Part shown: piece by piece, positions 53,291 through 62,396 of the stretch
Layout of the letters: each line of letters begins with the position of its first letter
Numbering within the stretch: position 1 is the first letter of the stretch
Assembly: GCF_007997295.1 (NCBI RefSeq)
Contig: NZ_VORY01000009.1
Location: 1 to 64,000, forward strand
Direction of reading: 5' to 3'
From: Gillisia hiemivivida
Lineage (GTDB): Bacteria; Bacteroidota; Bacteroidia; Flavobacteriales; Flavobacteriaceae
Length of the DNA: 64,000 nt
Position numbers and translations under genes: made by a program
The notes under the pieces: model-generated
What the model saw: only the letters and a program-made list of their open reading frames with translations
Database searches by the model: none
What the model was told of the DNA's origin: nothing

Positions 53291-54840
53291 AGTTTAGCCA
53301 GAAAGATATCGCCCAGATTCAAGAAAAGGGACTTAGTTTAAAAGAAATAGAAGACCAAATAGCTATTTTTAAGCGGGGTAATAAAGCTGTTAAGATATTG
53401 GCTGCTGCTACCTTGGGAAATGGAATTAGTCAGGTAGATAACAAACAAGCTGATAAGTTCATTTGTATATTTGAAGATCTAAAAAATAATCTTAAGCTCC
53501 TTAATTTTATTCCAGCATCTGGTGCAGCTACAAGAATGTTTAAAGAATTATATGTCTTTGTTGAAAATTTTGATCCTGATAAAGATTCATTGCAGGAATA
53601 TTTCAGAAGAAATGAAACTAAGAAACTAGAGCATTTTTTAAGCGAGCTCCATAAGTTGCCTTTCTATGAAGAAACGCTTTCTTCAGCAATTAAAAATTTT
53701 CCAGAATTTAAGAATAGCTCTGCAGATATTCAAAAATACTATTTAGTAAGATCTATGTTGTTTAAGCCCGGGTTGGAGCTTGGGAATTTTCCTAAAGGCT
53801 TAGTACCTTTCCATAGATATAAAGATTTTACAGCTACAGCTTTCGAAGAGCATCTTTATGAAACTGGCACTTATGCTGAAAAAAACAATAAAGCCAATCT
53901 TCATTTTACCGTTTCCAAAGAACATTTAGATAAATTTAAAAGGGAATACGATGAGATAAGATCTCGGGTTGAGGAACAAACAGGTACTACTTTTCAAATT
54001 GGTTTTTCTTTTCAAGATTCAAAGACAGATACTATTGCTGTAGATCCTTCTAATGAAATTTTCAGGTCTTCCACCGGAGAAATATTTTTTAGACCAGGAG
54101 GTCATGGAGCACTTATAGAAAATCTCAATAATCTCGATGCCGATCTTGTTTTTATTAAGAATATAGATAATCTGGTAACCGCATCTAATAGAAAAGAAGT
54201 GGCATTTTATAAAAAAATGCTCGCCGGATATTTATTGAAGGTTCAGCAAGAATGTTTTTACTACATAGAAATTTTAGACGCTCAGGATTTCTCTGAGACC
54301 AGCCTTCAGCAAATTATCCAATTTTCAAAAGATCAATTATCACTAAGTTTTTCAAACGATGTTGATTCACTTTCAGAAGTAGAACAGATACATAAATTAA
54401 AGCAACTACTAAATAGGCCATTACGTGTATGTGGAATGGTTAAAAATGAAGGAGAGCCGGGTGGAGGACCGTTTTTAGTGGAATTTGAAAATGGAGATTC
54501 TTCCCTTCAAATAATAGAAGGAGCACAAATAGATTCTAAGAATCCACAACAAAAAGAAATAGCACAAAATTCCACTCATTTTAATCCTGTAGATCTGGTA
54601 TGCGGATTAAAAGATTATAAAGGAGAGAAATTCGATCTTAACAAATTTGTAGACCCAGATATGAGTTTTATTACCTCTAAAACAAAGGATGGGAAAGCTT
54701 TAAAAGCTCTGGAACTTCCGGGTTTATGGAATGGAGCTATGGCAAAGTGGAATACTGTTTTTGTAGAGGTTCCTGTTTCTACATTTAATCCGGTGAAAAC
54801 TATTGGAGATCTTTTAAAATCGAGTCATCAGCCTAAATAG
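53287..54840 (+). CDS. DUF4301 family protein
   Basis: This 517-residue protein starts at TTG 53287, overlapping the previous stop codon as TTGA. The family signature PASGAATRMFKELYVF (about 77-92), FHRYKDFTATAFEEHLYE (about 174-191), SSTGEIFFRPGGHGALIENLN and GGGPFLVEFENGDSSLQIIEGAQID are present. The PASGAATRM and GGHGALI loops resemble nucleotidyl- or sugar-phosphate-binding sites, but the activity is unknown. It is the last but one gene of the run that starts at 51884. Confidence 0.85.
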   Translation: MKFSQKDIAQIQEKGLSLKEIEDQIAIFKRGNKAVKILAAATLGNGISQVDNKQADKFICIFEDLKNNLKLLNFIPASGAATRMFKELYVFVENFDPDKDSLQEYFRRNETKKLEHFLSELHKLPFYEETLSSAIKNFPEFKNSSADIQKYYLVRSMLFKPGLELGNFPKGLVPFHRYKDFTATAFEEHLYETGTYAEKNNKANLHFTVSKEHLDKFKREYDEIRSRVEEQTGTTFQIGFSFQDSKTDTIAVDPSNEIFRSSTGEIFFRPGGHGALIENLNNLDADLVFIKNIDNLVTASNRKEVAFYKKMLAGYLLKVQQECFYYIEILDAQDFSETSLQQIIQFSKDQLSLSFSNDVDSLSEVEQIHKLKQLLNRPLRVCGMVKNEGEPGGGPFLVEFENGDSSLQIIEGAQIDSKNPQQKEIAQNSTHFNPVDLVCGLKDYKGEKFDLNKFVDPDMSFITSKTKDGKALKALELPGLWNGAMAKWNTVFVEVPVSTFNPVKTIGDLLKSSHQPK

Positions 54841-54843
54841 ATC

Positions 54844-55251
54844 ATGCCTAATCTAGCTACACTTTTTAATGAGGTTTCGTTTAAAGCTGTTCGCAGTTCT
54901 GGTGCTGGGGGACAACATGTAAATAAAACATCTTCTAAAGTGATCCTCACTTTTAATGTTGAACAATCTTCTGGTCTTTCAGAAGAAGAAAAGCAATTAT
55001 TAAGTAAAAAATTGCAAAGCAGATTAACTCTCAACAACGAATTAATTCTGGAATGTAGTGAAACCAGAAGTCAGCATAAAAATAAAGAGCTGGTTCTTGA
55101 CAGGTTTAAAGAAATTGTTTTGGCGGGACTTACTAAACCCAAAAAGAGAAAAAAGACGAAGCCTAGCAGGGCTTCAAAATTTAAACGACTACGCAAAAAG
55201 AAAATGCATTCAGAGAAAAAAACTAATAGGCGCAAGCCAGGTCATTCATAA
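54844..55251 (+). CDS. arfB: Peptidyl-tRNA hydrolase ArfB (alternative ribosome rescue)
   Basis: This 135-residue factor hydrolyses peptidyl-tRNA on stalled ribosomes. The catalytic GGQ is at 22-24 (SSGAGGQHVNKTSS). LILECSETRSQHKNKELVLDRF follows, and the C-terminal tail is very basic (RKKTKPSRASKFKRLRKKK), which in ArfB enters the empty mRNA channel. It starts 3 bp after the DUF4301 stop. Confidence 0.93.
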   Translation: MPNLATLFNEVSFKAVRSSGAGGQHVNKTSSKVILTFNVEQSSGLSEEEKQLLSKKLQSRLTLNNELILECSETRSQHKNKELVLDRFKEIVLAGLTKPKKRKKTKPSRASKFKRLRKKKMHSEKKTNRRKPGHS

Positions 55252-55442
55252 ACTTACTTAAAACTGGGTAAAATATCCCCGTTTTAAAAACTGTAATCTA
55301 CACTTTTCACATATTTCCACTACCAAAAAATTAACTTAAAGTCATCATTTAAAGCCTATTGCGTTAATATTTGCTTAAATGGTACAATTATTCGTTAAGG
55401 TTAGACACTAAAACTTAGTATTAACTTTATATACTGGCTATT

Positions 55443-55784
55443 ATGAAAAAGTTAGGTTTAATACTGTTAGTAATTGGCTTGTTTTTTACTGCTGCAAATG
55501 CTCAAGTAGAAGAATTGCAGACTGAGGTAGAAGTAGAAAAAGAATTAGTAGTTGCAGGAGATGAATTTGAGAAAATAGAGGTTTCGGCATTACCAGAAGC
55601 AGTTACTGCAGCAATTTTAACTCAATTTCCAGAGGCTATTACCACAGAAGCTTTTGTAAAGCAAGATGAGGAAGAGGTGATATATAAAGTTAAATTGGAT
55701 CTTAAAGGACAAATGAAAAAAGTCTATTTGGATTCAGCAGGAAACTGGATTAAAAAAGAAGATAAGAAAGAGGAGTCTAACTAA
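55443..55784 (+). CDS. Secreted PepSY-like (DUF2874-type) small protein
   Basis: This 113-residue protein has a signal peptide (to NANAQ-like TAANAQ, about 21) and one PepSY-like domain (about 45-103): EKIEVSALPEAVTAAILTQFPEAITTEAFVK then YKVKLDLKGQMKKVYLDSAGNWIK. It is highly acidic before the domain. It has its own terminator. Such proteins are often next to two-component systems, and a sigma-54 regulator follows here. A sensing or accessory role is inference. Confidence 0.78.
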   Translation: MKKLGLILLVIGLFFTAANAQVEELQTEVEVEKELVVAGDEFEKIEVSALPEAVTAAILTQFPEAITTEAFVKQDEEEVIYKVKLDLKGQMKKVYLDSAGNWIKKEDKKEESN

Positions 55785-55805
55785 CCAACCAATCTTTCTG
55801 AATAA

Positions 55806-55838
55806 AAAGAGCTGACATTGCGGTCAGCTCTTTTTTTG
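55806..55838 (+). terminator. Intrinsic terminator after the PepSY-like gene
   Basis: The arms AAAGAGCTGAC and GTCAGCTCTTT around ATTGCG are followed by a run of T. Confidence 0.93.
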
Positions 55839-55874
55839 TTTTAATATGTACGTCTTTAAAAGAACCATAATTCG

Positions 55875-55882
55875 TAAATTTG
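55875..55882 (+). promoter_or_regulatory. -7 promoter element for the response regulator gene
   Basis: TAAATTTG is an exact TAnnTTTG match 26 nt before the ATG at 55908. The -33 element is unclear. Confidence 0.55.
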
Positions 55883-55907
55883 CGAGATAATAAACCAAAG
55901 ACCAATT

Positions 55908-57269
55908 ATGGTATCCATTCTTATAGTAGAAGACGATGTGGCATTTGCAACAATGTTAAAAACCTTTTTTGAAAAAAAGGGTTATAAGGTGGACACTTCT
56001 TTTTCTGCCGCAGAAGCCTTTAAAAAAATCAAGGCAAACCCATATGAAGTGATACTTACCGATGTGAGATTGCCCGATAGTGATGGTTTGGAAGTGCTAT
56101 TTGAAGTTAAATCTAATTACCCCACAGCACAGGTTATTGTAATGACCAATTATGCTGAAATAAATATGGCTGTAACAGCTATGAAAAATGGAGCTTTTGA
56201 TTATGTTTCAAAACCATTTAGGCCAGAAGCCATTCTTCAGACCATTGAAAATGCTTTAGACCAGAAGAATTTAAATGGAAATATGATCTCTCAGGAAGAA
56301 GTTCTTCCGAAGAAAAAACAAAAAATAAAAGCAGCTGAGTCTTCTTCAGAATTTGTGAAAGGAGTAAGTGATGCAGCTATAAAACTAAATGATTATATAG
56401 AACTCGTAGCACCAACCAATATGTCAGTCTTAATCATTGGGGAAAGTGGCACAGGAAAAGAACAAGTTGCCAAAAGCATACATAATAAAAGCAAGAGAAA
56501 AGCCGCGCCTTTTATTGCAGTAGATTGTGGGGCAATTCCAAAAGAGATCGCCTCCAGTGAATTCTTTGGACATGTGAAAGGATCTTTTACGGGAGCCATT
56601 CAAGATAAAACTGGACACTTTGAAGCAGCCAATGGTGGTACTTTATTTTTGGATGAAATTGGTAATTTAAGTTATGGATTGCAAGTACAATTGTTACGTG
56701 CTTTGCAGGAACGTAAAATTAAGCCTGTAGGGAGCAGCCACGAAATAAAAGTTGATATTAGAGTAGTAACGGCTACGAACGAAGATTTAACCAAAGCCGT
56801 AAAAGAAGGGAATTTTAGAGAAGACCTTTATCATAGGTTAAATGAATTTTCTATTAAAGTTCCAGCATTGCGCGAGAGACGTGAAGATTTAATGCTTTTT
56901 GCAGATAATTTTCTTGACCAAGCAAATGAAGATCTTGAAAAAGAGGTAGTTGGGTTTAGTGATGAAGCAACCGAAGCTTTTAAAAATTACAGTTGGCCGG
57001 GAAATTTACGGGAACTTAAGAATATGGTGAAAAGATCCGTGTTACTTGCTCAGGCTGATATAATCCCACTTAAAGTATTGCCCCATGAGATTTCATTGGC
57101 TAAAAGCAGCGATGAATCATACAGTTTATTTAAGAATAAAAACGAAGAATCTTTAATCCTAGATGCTCTGGAAAAGGCACAGGGAAATAAGAGTAAGGCT
57201 GCAAGACTTTTAGATATAGATAGGAAAACACTTTATAACAAACTGAAGCAGTACGATATTAAACTATAA
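55908..57269 (+). CDS. Sigma-54-dependent response regulator (NtrC family)
   Basis: This 453-residue transcription activator has a receiver domain (1-120, phosphoacceptor Asp52 in LTDVRLPDSDG), an AAA+ sigma-54 interaction domain (about 150-385) with Walker A GESGTGKE (178-185), the sigma-54 contact loop GSFTGA (225-230; usual form GAFTGA) and GGTLFLDEIGNL, and a C-terminal Fis-type HTH (NKSKAARLLDIDRKTLYNKL). It converges with a hybrid histidine kinase, whose stop lies 11 bp inside this gene. The two are probably partners. Confidence 0.95.
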   Translation: MVSILIVEDDVAFATMLKTFFEKKGYKVDTSFSAAEAFKKIKANPYEVILTDVRLPDSDGLEVLFEVKSNYPTAQVIVMTNYAEINMAVTAMKNGAFDYVSKPFRPEAILQTIENALDQKNLNGNMISQEEVLPKKKQKIKAAESSSEFVKGVSDAAIKLNDYIELVAPTNMSVLIIGESGTGKEQVAKSIHNKSKRKAAPFIAVDCGAIPKEIASSEFFGHVKGSFTGAIQDKTGHFEAANGGTLFLDEIGNLSYGLQVQLLRALQERKIKPVGSSHEIKVDIRVVTATNEDLTKAVKEGNFREDLYHRLNEFSIKVPALRERREDLMLFADNFLDQANEDLEKEVVGFSDEATEAFKNYSWPGNLRELKNMVKRSVLLAQADIIPLKVLPHEISLAKSSDESYSLFKNKNEESLILDALEKAQGNKSKAARLLDIDRKTLYNKLKQYDIKL

Positions 57270-59679
57270 TTTCTCTCTCTAACTTCTCTAAAAGCGCTTC
57301 TATTTCGGTTATCAATCCTTTGATTTTTTGATCTTCAAAATATTCTGGCACTTCTTTTTCCAACTGCTGTAATTGGAAAACGATATTTCGAGTATTTAGC
57401 TGCTTATACATTGGCAGCATTTTGTGTGCGATAGCAGTGATTTTGGTTTTGTTTTTATTTATAATTGCTTTGTTTATTTCTACCAGGTTTTTTCTACTAG
57501 CATCTACAAAGACTTTTAAAATAGTATTCAAAGCATCTTTATCGTCCCCTGCGAATAATAAGATCTCCTTTAAGGAAAATTCTTCCGAGCTTTCCCCTGT
57601 TTGAATTTTAATTTCCGAGTTTGTTTCTAGTTCTAAATTTAAAACATCTCCAATTTTTTGCAATAGCTCTTGTGGCTTATATGGTTTTAATAAATTCCCG
57701 GAGAAACCCGCATCTAAATAATCGTTGCTAGTAAGGGTAGTTCTACCCGAGGCCGCAATCACAGGAATGTGTTTTAACTTCTTTTTAGATTGAATTGCAT
57801 TTAGTAATTCAAATCCATCCATGCTTGGCATTTGAATATCTGTAAGGACTAGATCGTATTTTTTTCTTCCTAATTTTTCCAGAGCCTCTTTCCCATCTTG
57901 TGCTATATCACAATGCATCCCAATAGATTTTATGAGTTCTCGGGAAAGTGCCAGTTGAGAGGATTCGTCATCTACCGCGAGAATATTTTTCCCGTATAAG
58001 TGGGTATTGCTAATTGGTGACTCAGCAATAATTTCTAAACTGTCTTTTAGTTTTATAACCGGAATTCTTACTGTAAATTCACTTCCTATTCCAGGGTTGC
58101 TTTCTAAGGAAAGTTTCCCTTTTAATAATTTAGTTATTCGTTTAGAAATAGCGAGACCAAGCCCGGTTCCTCCATATTTTTTTTCAATTTGACGATGTTC
58201 CTGAGAAAATTCTTCGAATATTTCTTTCTGTTTGTCTTTAGAAATCCCAAGACCTGTATCTTTTATTTTATAGGTTAAGATATAGCTGTCTTCTATTTGT
58301 TTTTCTAGGCTAACAGATACCGTTAAGCTTCCTTCTTCAGTAAATTTATAGGAGTTATTAATAAGGTTAGAGAGTATTTGTTTGATCCTAAAGGGATCAC
58401 TTAACACATTTACATCTGCATTTTCTTCAGCTTCAACGATCAATTCTAGATTTTTAGGGTCGTCTTCAGGAATAATATTATAGAAAGTTTCTTCCAGTAA
58501 TTTTTTGGCATTAAAAGGCAATTTTTCAATCTGCATTTTACCAGCCTCCAGTTTAGAGAGGTCCAAAAGATCATTAACTAAATGGAGAATGAATTCTGAA
58601 CTTTTCCTAAGGTGTCCTAGATAATGTTCTTGCTTGTTGTTAAGAGGTGTTTTGCCAATTAATTCTGTATAGCCAAGCACCGTATTAAGAGGAGATCTTA
58701 GGTCGTGTGTTATAGTTGCCATGAATTGCTCCCGGCGGATCATTAAAGAATCTGTAAAGGCTTTAGCTTCCTCCAGTTGAATTCTATATCGCTGACTTCT
58801 GGAAACATCGCTAATTATTAGAAATAGAAAAAACAACACAATTAGCACACTTGTAACGCCTACAAAAAGGAGTATTCGGGAAATTTCGTTCAGCATTTCT
58901 TGAGACCTCTTAGCTCTATTAAATGTCGTAGCTCTTTCCTCTTGCTCTACAGATGCTAATAAATTTCTTAATTGGTCATTTAGGATGATATCATTGTCGA
59001 GTAATTCGTTTTCTTTCTTGTTGATTATAGCTCTGAATTTTTGATTTTCACGCTCTAATTCATTTAATACTTTTTTAACTGAGGTCACTAAAGAATCTGC
59101 ACTAATACTGGAAAGTTGTTCTTGATTTTCTTCTTTGGAGAATTCTAACAATCTAATTAGAACCCTACGTTGGTGAGGTTCTAAATTTGAGAAGCGCTTA
59201 TCGTAATTGTTATCTTTGAAGGATTCATCTACTTTTCCTAATTCCTGAATCACTTCAGTATAAAAACTTGTATTTCTATCTCTGGATCGCAGTTTCAATA
59301 ATTCCTCCAAGTTTTGGCTCTTTCGGGATAATAAGTTGGAAATACTATCCAATTCAATTTTCATAATCGAATCTGCATAGGTTGTCTTAAGAACATTGAT
59401 ACTTTCTTGAATGCCATCTATTTGCCCGCTATATCTATTAAGATCTGTAGTGTCACCTGTTTGAATAAATTGGCGACCTGTACTTTCTGTTTCGTAAAGA
59501 GCGGTAGCAATTTCGCTTACCAGTATTAATTGCTGATTGTTTAGATCGTTGGACTGATTTATAGAAGAAAATTTAACCACCTGTTCATAGGTGAACCATA
59601 CAGCCATAGCAGCAACGGCAGCTACCATTAGATACCCAATAATTACCTTAAAAGTTATGGAGCGCTTTGTGTTTTTCAT
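57259..59679 (-). CDS. Hybrid sensor histidine kinase with receiver and Hpt domains
   Basis: This 806-residue inner-membrane kinase has TM1 at about 9-30, a helical periplasmic sensor region (about 31-265, CHASE3-like) and TM2 at about 269-290. The HisKA domain has His325 (ATITHDLRSPLN), the ATPase domain shows NLINNSYKF, DTGLGI and GGTGLGLA, the receiver has Asp614 (LTDIQMPSMDG) and the Hpt domain His752 (AIAHKMLPMYKQ). A four-step phosphorelay is implied. The convergent NtrC-type regulator is the likely final acceptor. Confidence 0.95.
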   Translation of the reverse strand: MKNTKRSITFKVIIGYLMVAAVAAMAVWFTYEQVVKFSSINQSNDLNNQQLILVSEIATALYETESTGRQFIQTGDTTDLNRYSGQIDGIQESINVLKTTYADSIMKIELDSISNLLSRKSQNLEELLKLRSRDRNTSFYTEVIQELGKVDESFKDNNYDKRFSNLEPHQRRVLIRLLEFSKEENQEQLSSISADSLVTSVKKVLNELERENQKFRAIINKKENELLDNDIILNDQLRNLLASVEQEERATTFNRAKRSQEMLNEISRILLFVGVTSVLIVLFFLFLIISDVSRSQRYRIQLEEAKAFTDSLMIRREQFMATITHDLRSPLNTVLGYTELIGKTPLNNKQEHYLGHLRKSSEFILHLVNDLLDLSKLEAGKMQIEKLPFNAKKLLEETFYNIIPEDDPKNLELIVEAEENADVNVLSDPFRIKQILSNLINNSYKFTEEGSLTVSVSLEKQIEDSYILTYKIKDTGLGISKDKQKEIFEEFSQEHRQIEKKYGGTGLGLAISKRITKLLKGKLSLESNPGIGSEFTVRIPVIKLKDSLEIIAESPISNTHLYGKNILAVDDESSQLALSRELIKSIGMHCDIAQDGKEALEKLGRKKYDLVLTDIQMPSMDGFELLNAIQSKKKLKHIPVIAASGRTTLTSNDYLDAGFSGNLLKPYKPQELLQKIGDVLNLELETNSEIKIQTGESSEEFSLKEILLFAGDDKDALNTILKVFVDASRKNLVEINKAIINKNKTKITAIAHKMLPMYKQLNTRNIVFQLQQLEKEVPEYFEDQKIKGLITEIEALLEKLEREIIV

Positions 59680-59753
59680 TGGTGAATTATAGCTAAAATT
59701 ACGCCAATTCTTTTATATTTTGGGATTGATGTAGGAATTCAAAAAAACCTTAT

Positions 59754-59761
59754 TACATTTG
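59754..59761 (+). promoter_or_regulatory. -7 promoter element for the riboswitch-controlled receptor
   Basis: TACATTTG matches TAnnTTTG and ends just before the 5' arm of the riboswitch. A TTG at 59726-59728 is 25 nt upstream, slightly too far for an ideal -33. Confidence 0.6.
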
Positions 59762-59764
59762 CCG

Positions 59765-59878
59765 GACATCTCAAAGGGGTGCTATTATAAGATTTATTTC
59801 TGAAGAATAGCTGAGATTATACCCAACGAACCTGGGCAGGTAATGCTGCCAAGGGATACGGATACTCGAAAGAGTGTC
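59765..59878 (+). promoter_or_regulatory. TPP (THI-box) riboswitch
   Basis: All core elements appear in order: AAAGGGGTGC (59773-59782), a P3 helix GCTATT/AATAGC, GCTGAGA near 59810-59816, ACCC at 59821, GAACCTG at 59828-59834, GGTAATGCTGCC at 59839-59850 and AAGGGATA at 59851-59858. TPP binding is expected to reduce expression of the receptor downstream. A flanking GACATCTC (59765-59772) can pair with GAGTGTC (59872-59878), which can alternatively fold with GATACTC (59861-59867) over a GAAA loop; this may be the switching helix (inference). Confidence 0.95.
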
Positions 59879-59895
59879 AAGTTTGTATAGACACC

Positions 59896-59937
59896 CCCTT
59901 TATAGATCTTCAGGATAGATTTATTAAGGGTTTTTTT
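59896..59937 (+). terminator. Intrinsic terminator, TPP riboswitch expression platform
   Basis: CCCTT...AAGGG with an inner stem ATAGATCT/AGATTTAT-type pairing (59902-59909 with 59917-59924) is followed by seven T. The preceding CACCCCC can also pair with the AAAGGGGTG of the aptamer core, so terminator and aptamer folding may be linked. This suggests control at transcription termination. Confidence 0.75.
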
Positions 59938-60011
59938 ATACGCGAATTTTCGCACTAAATTTAAATCAAGAATAATCGCCCCTTTTATTCGTAACAACAT
60001 TAATGTAACGA

Positions 60012-62192
60012 ATGAAGCATTTATTTCTATTACCTACAGCTCTTTTAATAACCGTATTAGGTTATTCTCAACAAGAAAACGACACGCTAAGAAAACCCGT
60101 GGAAACACTGGATGAAGTCTTAGTACAAGCCATCAGGGTAGATGCAGATTCTCCTGTAACCCACTCAGATATTTCTAAAAAGGAACTTGAAAAGCGCAAT
60201 TTAGGGCAGGATATTCCTTACCTGTTAAATTATTTACCTTCTGTGGTAACCACTTCAGATGCAGGTGCTGGAGTAGGATATACCTATATTAGAGTTAGGG
60301 GAAGCGATGCTTCTCGAGTAAATGTGACCCTCAACGGAATTCCATTTAACGATTCTGAAAGTCAGGGATCTTTTTGGGTTAATTTGCCAGATTTTGCATC
60401 TTCAGTCCAAAGCCTTCAATTGCAAAGAGGAGTAGGTACTTCTACCAATGGATCTGGAGCTTTTGGAGCGAGTTTAAATTTGCTTTCAGATGCTGTTTCT
60501 GAAGAAGCTTATGGAGAGATTTCTAATTCTGTTGGTTCTTTTGGGACCAGAAAACATAATGTAAAATTAAGCACAGGTTTGTTACAGGATCATGTAGAGA
60601 TCTCCGGGAGATTATCTACAATAGTTTCAGATGGGTATGTAGATCGAGCTTCTTCAGATCTTAAATCTTACTTTTTACAAGCTGCTTATGTAGATGATAA
60701 TACTTTAATAAAAGCCATCGCTTTTGGTGGGCATGAGGTGACATATCAATCTTGGTTTGGGATAAATAAAGATACTTTGAAGAGTAACCGAACTTTCAAT
60801 CCTGCGGGCATGTATACAGATACCGAGGGAAATACTCAATTTTATGATAATGAAGTAGATAATTACAAGCAGGATCATTATCAGTTGCACTGGAATGAGC
60901 GGTTTAACAATTACTGGTCTACGAATCTTGGCTTAAATTATACCTACGGAAGAGGGTATTTCGAACAATATAAGGAAGATGAAGATTTTGAAGATTATAA
61001 TTTTACACCCATAGAAATTGGTGGGGAAACCATTAATTCTACAAATCTTATAAGACGCAGATGGCTGGATAATGATTATTATGTGGTGAATGCAAATGCA
61101 ACTTATAAGAACTCTAAATTGGAAGTAACTTCTGGAGCATTTTATAGTTTGTATGAAGGCGATCATTTTGGAGAGGTTATCTGGGCTAGATTTGCCAGTG
61201 ATTCTGAAATAAGGGACAAGTATTATTTTAGTGATGCGACTAAAACTGAATTTACTGTATTCTCTAAAGCTACTTTTAAGCTAGATAATAGATGGCAACT
61301 TTTTATAGATCTTCAGGGGAGGTTTATAGATTACTCCACAGGTGGGATCACCTCAGACCTTGTAGGTATAGATGTTGATAAAAGCTTTGAATTTTTCAAT
61401 CCAAAAGCGGGGATCACATATCAGTTAAATCCAAGCAATCAGTTTTATGCTTACTACGGAAGAGCAAACAGGGAACCTACCAGAAACGATTTTGAAGAAG
61501 GAATTAGTACCGCTGAAAAATTGAACGATTTTGAATTAGGCTGGAGATATGATAAACCTAATTTTAAGGTGAACTCGAATCTTTACTTGATGGATTATAA
61601 AGATCAGTTAGTGCTTTCAGGAGCCTTAAACGATGTGGGAGCTCCATTAAGAACTACCAGTGGGAACAGTTATAGATTAGGTTTAGAAATAGATGCCGAC
61701 TGGCAAATATCTAGTAAATGGAGCTTGATGCCTAATATTGCTTTAAGCACAAATAAAAATCAAGATTTTGTCGCTTCTATAGATGGGGCTTTGGTAGATC
61801 TTGGAAATACCAATATTTCTTATTCCCCAGAAATTGTTGCCTCTAATATGTTCGTTTATTCACCTAAAGAGAATTTACAAATAGGCTTGCTATCTAAATT
61901 TGTAGGTGAGCAGTATTTAGGGAACATAGATAGCGAAGCTTCTAAGTTGGATAGTTTCTTTGTAAATGACCTAAATGTGGTGTATGAATTAAGAGACATT
62001 CCGGTTTTTAAATCCATCGTTTTTAATGCTTTGATAAATAATATTTTTGATGTTAAATATGTGTCTAATGGATATTTCTTTACCTATGATGACGATTTTT
62101 CTATTCCCGGAGAAATAACCACAATAGAGGGAGCAGGTTATTATCCGCAGGCTGGAATTAATTTCTTGGCTGGAGCCACCTTAAAATTTTAA
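60012..62192 (+). CDS. TonB-dependent receptor, putative thiamine transporter
   Basis: This 726-residue outer membrane receptor has a signal peptide (to about GYSQQ). A plug domain contains LDEVLVQAIRVDADSPVTHSDISKKELEK, YTYIRVRGSDASRVNVTLNGIPFND and LQLQRGVGTSTNGSGAFGASLNL, and a 22-strand barrel ends YYPQAGINFLAGATLKF. It has no CarboxypepD domain, unlike SusC. The TPP riboswitch upstream identifies thiamine or a derivative as the likely ligand. No inner-membrane transporter follows; the pnuC operon at 51884-53290 could supply that step. Confidence 0.92.
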   Translation: MKHLFLLPTALLITVLGYSQQENDTLRKPVETLDEVLVQAIRVDADSPVTHSDISKKELEKRNLGQDIPYLLNYLPSVVTTSDAGAGVGYTYIRVRGSDASRVNVTLNGIPFNDSESQGSFWVNLPDFASSVQSLQLQRGVGTSTNGSGAFGASLNLLSDAVSEEAYGEISNSVGSFGTRKHNVKLSTGLLQDHVEISGRLSTIVSDGYVDRASSDLKSYFLQAAYVDDNTLIKAIAFGGHEVTYQSWFGINKDTLKSNRTFNPAGMYTDTEGNTQFYDNEVDNYKQDHYQLHWNERFNNYWSTNLGLNYTYGRGYFEQYKEDEDFEDYNFTPIEIGGETINSTNLIRRRWLDNDYYVVNANATYKNSKLEVTSGAFYSLYEGDHFGEVIWARFASDSEIRDKYYFSDATKTEFTVFSKATFKLDNRWQLFIDLQGRFIDYSTGGITSDLVGIDVDKSFEFFNPKAGITYQLNPSNQFYAYYGRANREPTRNDFEEGISTAEKLNDFELGWRYDKPNFKVNSNLYLMDYKDQLVLSGALNDVGAPLRTTSGNSYRLGLEIDADWQISSKWSLMPNIALSTNKNQDFVASIDGALVDLGNTNISYSPEIVASNMFVYSPKENLQIGLLSKFVGEQYLGNIDSEASKLDSFFVNDLNVVYELRDIPVFKSIVFNALINNIFDVKYVSNGYFFTYDDDFSIPGEITTIEGAGYYPQAGINFLAGATLKF

Positions 62193-62338
62193 TCTCTCAT
62201 TGAGAGATCAATTAGGTGAAACTTAACTCAAAAATTTTAAAAGTATTTTCATTCCGAAATATCGGGGCAAACCTAGAAGATTCTCATATAATAAAAAGAA
62301 TTTTGTGCGGTAGGGATCAATTTTCAAGATTGATGCAC

Positions 62339-62376
62339 AAAAAAAGTCGTCATTCTTAATTTAGAATGGCGACTTA
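62339..62376 (-). terminator. Terminator of the Rieske-like lipoprotein gene
   Basis: The arms AAGTCGTCATTCT and AGAATGGCGACTT with a T run on the minus strand lie 21 bp after the stop at 62397. An upstream stretch (62248-62300) contains repeat-like ATTCCGAAATATCGGGG. Confidence 0.88.
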
Positions 62377-62396
62377 TATTTTTTATAAAAAATGCT

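Noticed and set aside
55375-55400. Sigma-54 promoter upstream of the PepSY-like gene (TGGTACAATTATTCG)
   Set aside because: The GG is followed at the right distance by CG instead of the required GC, and the -12 box TTGC is not matched. A TAACTTTA near 55422 is a weak alternative.
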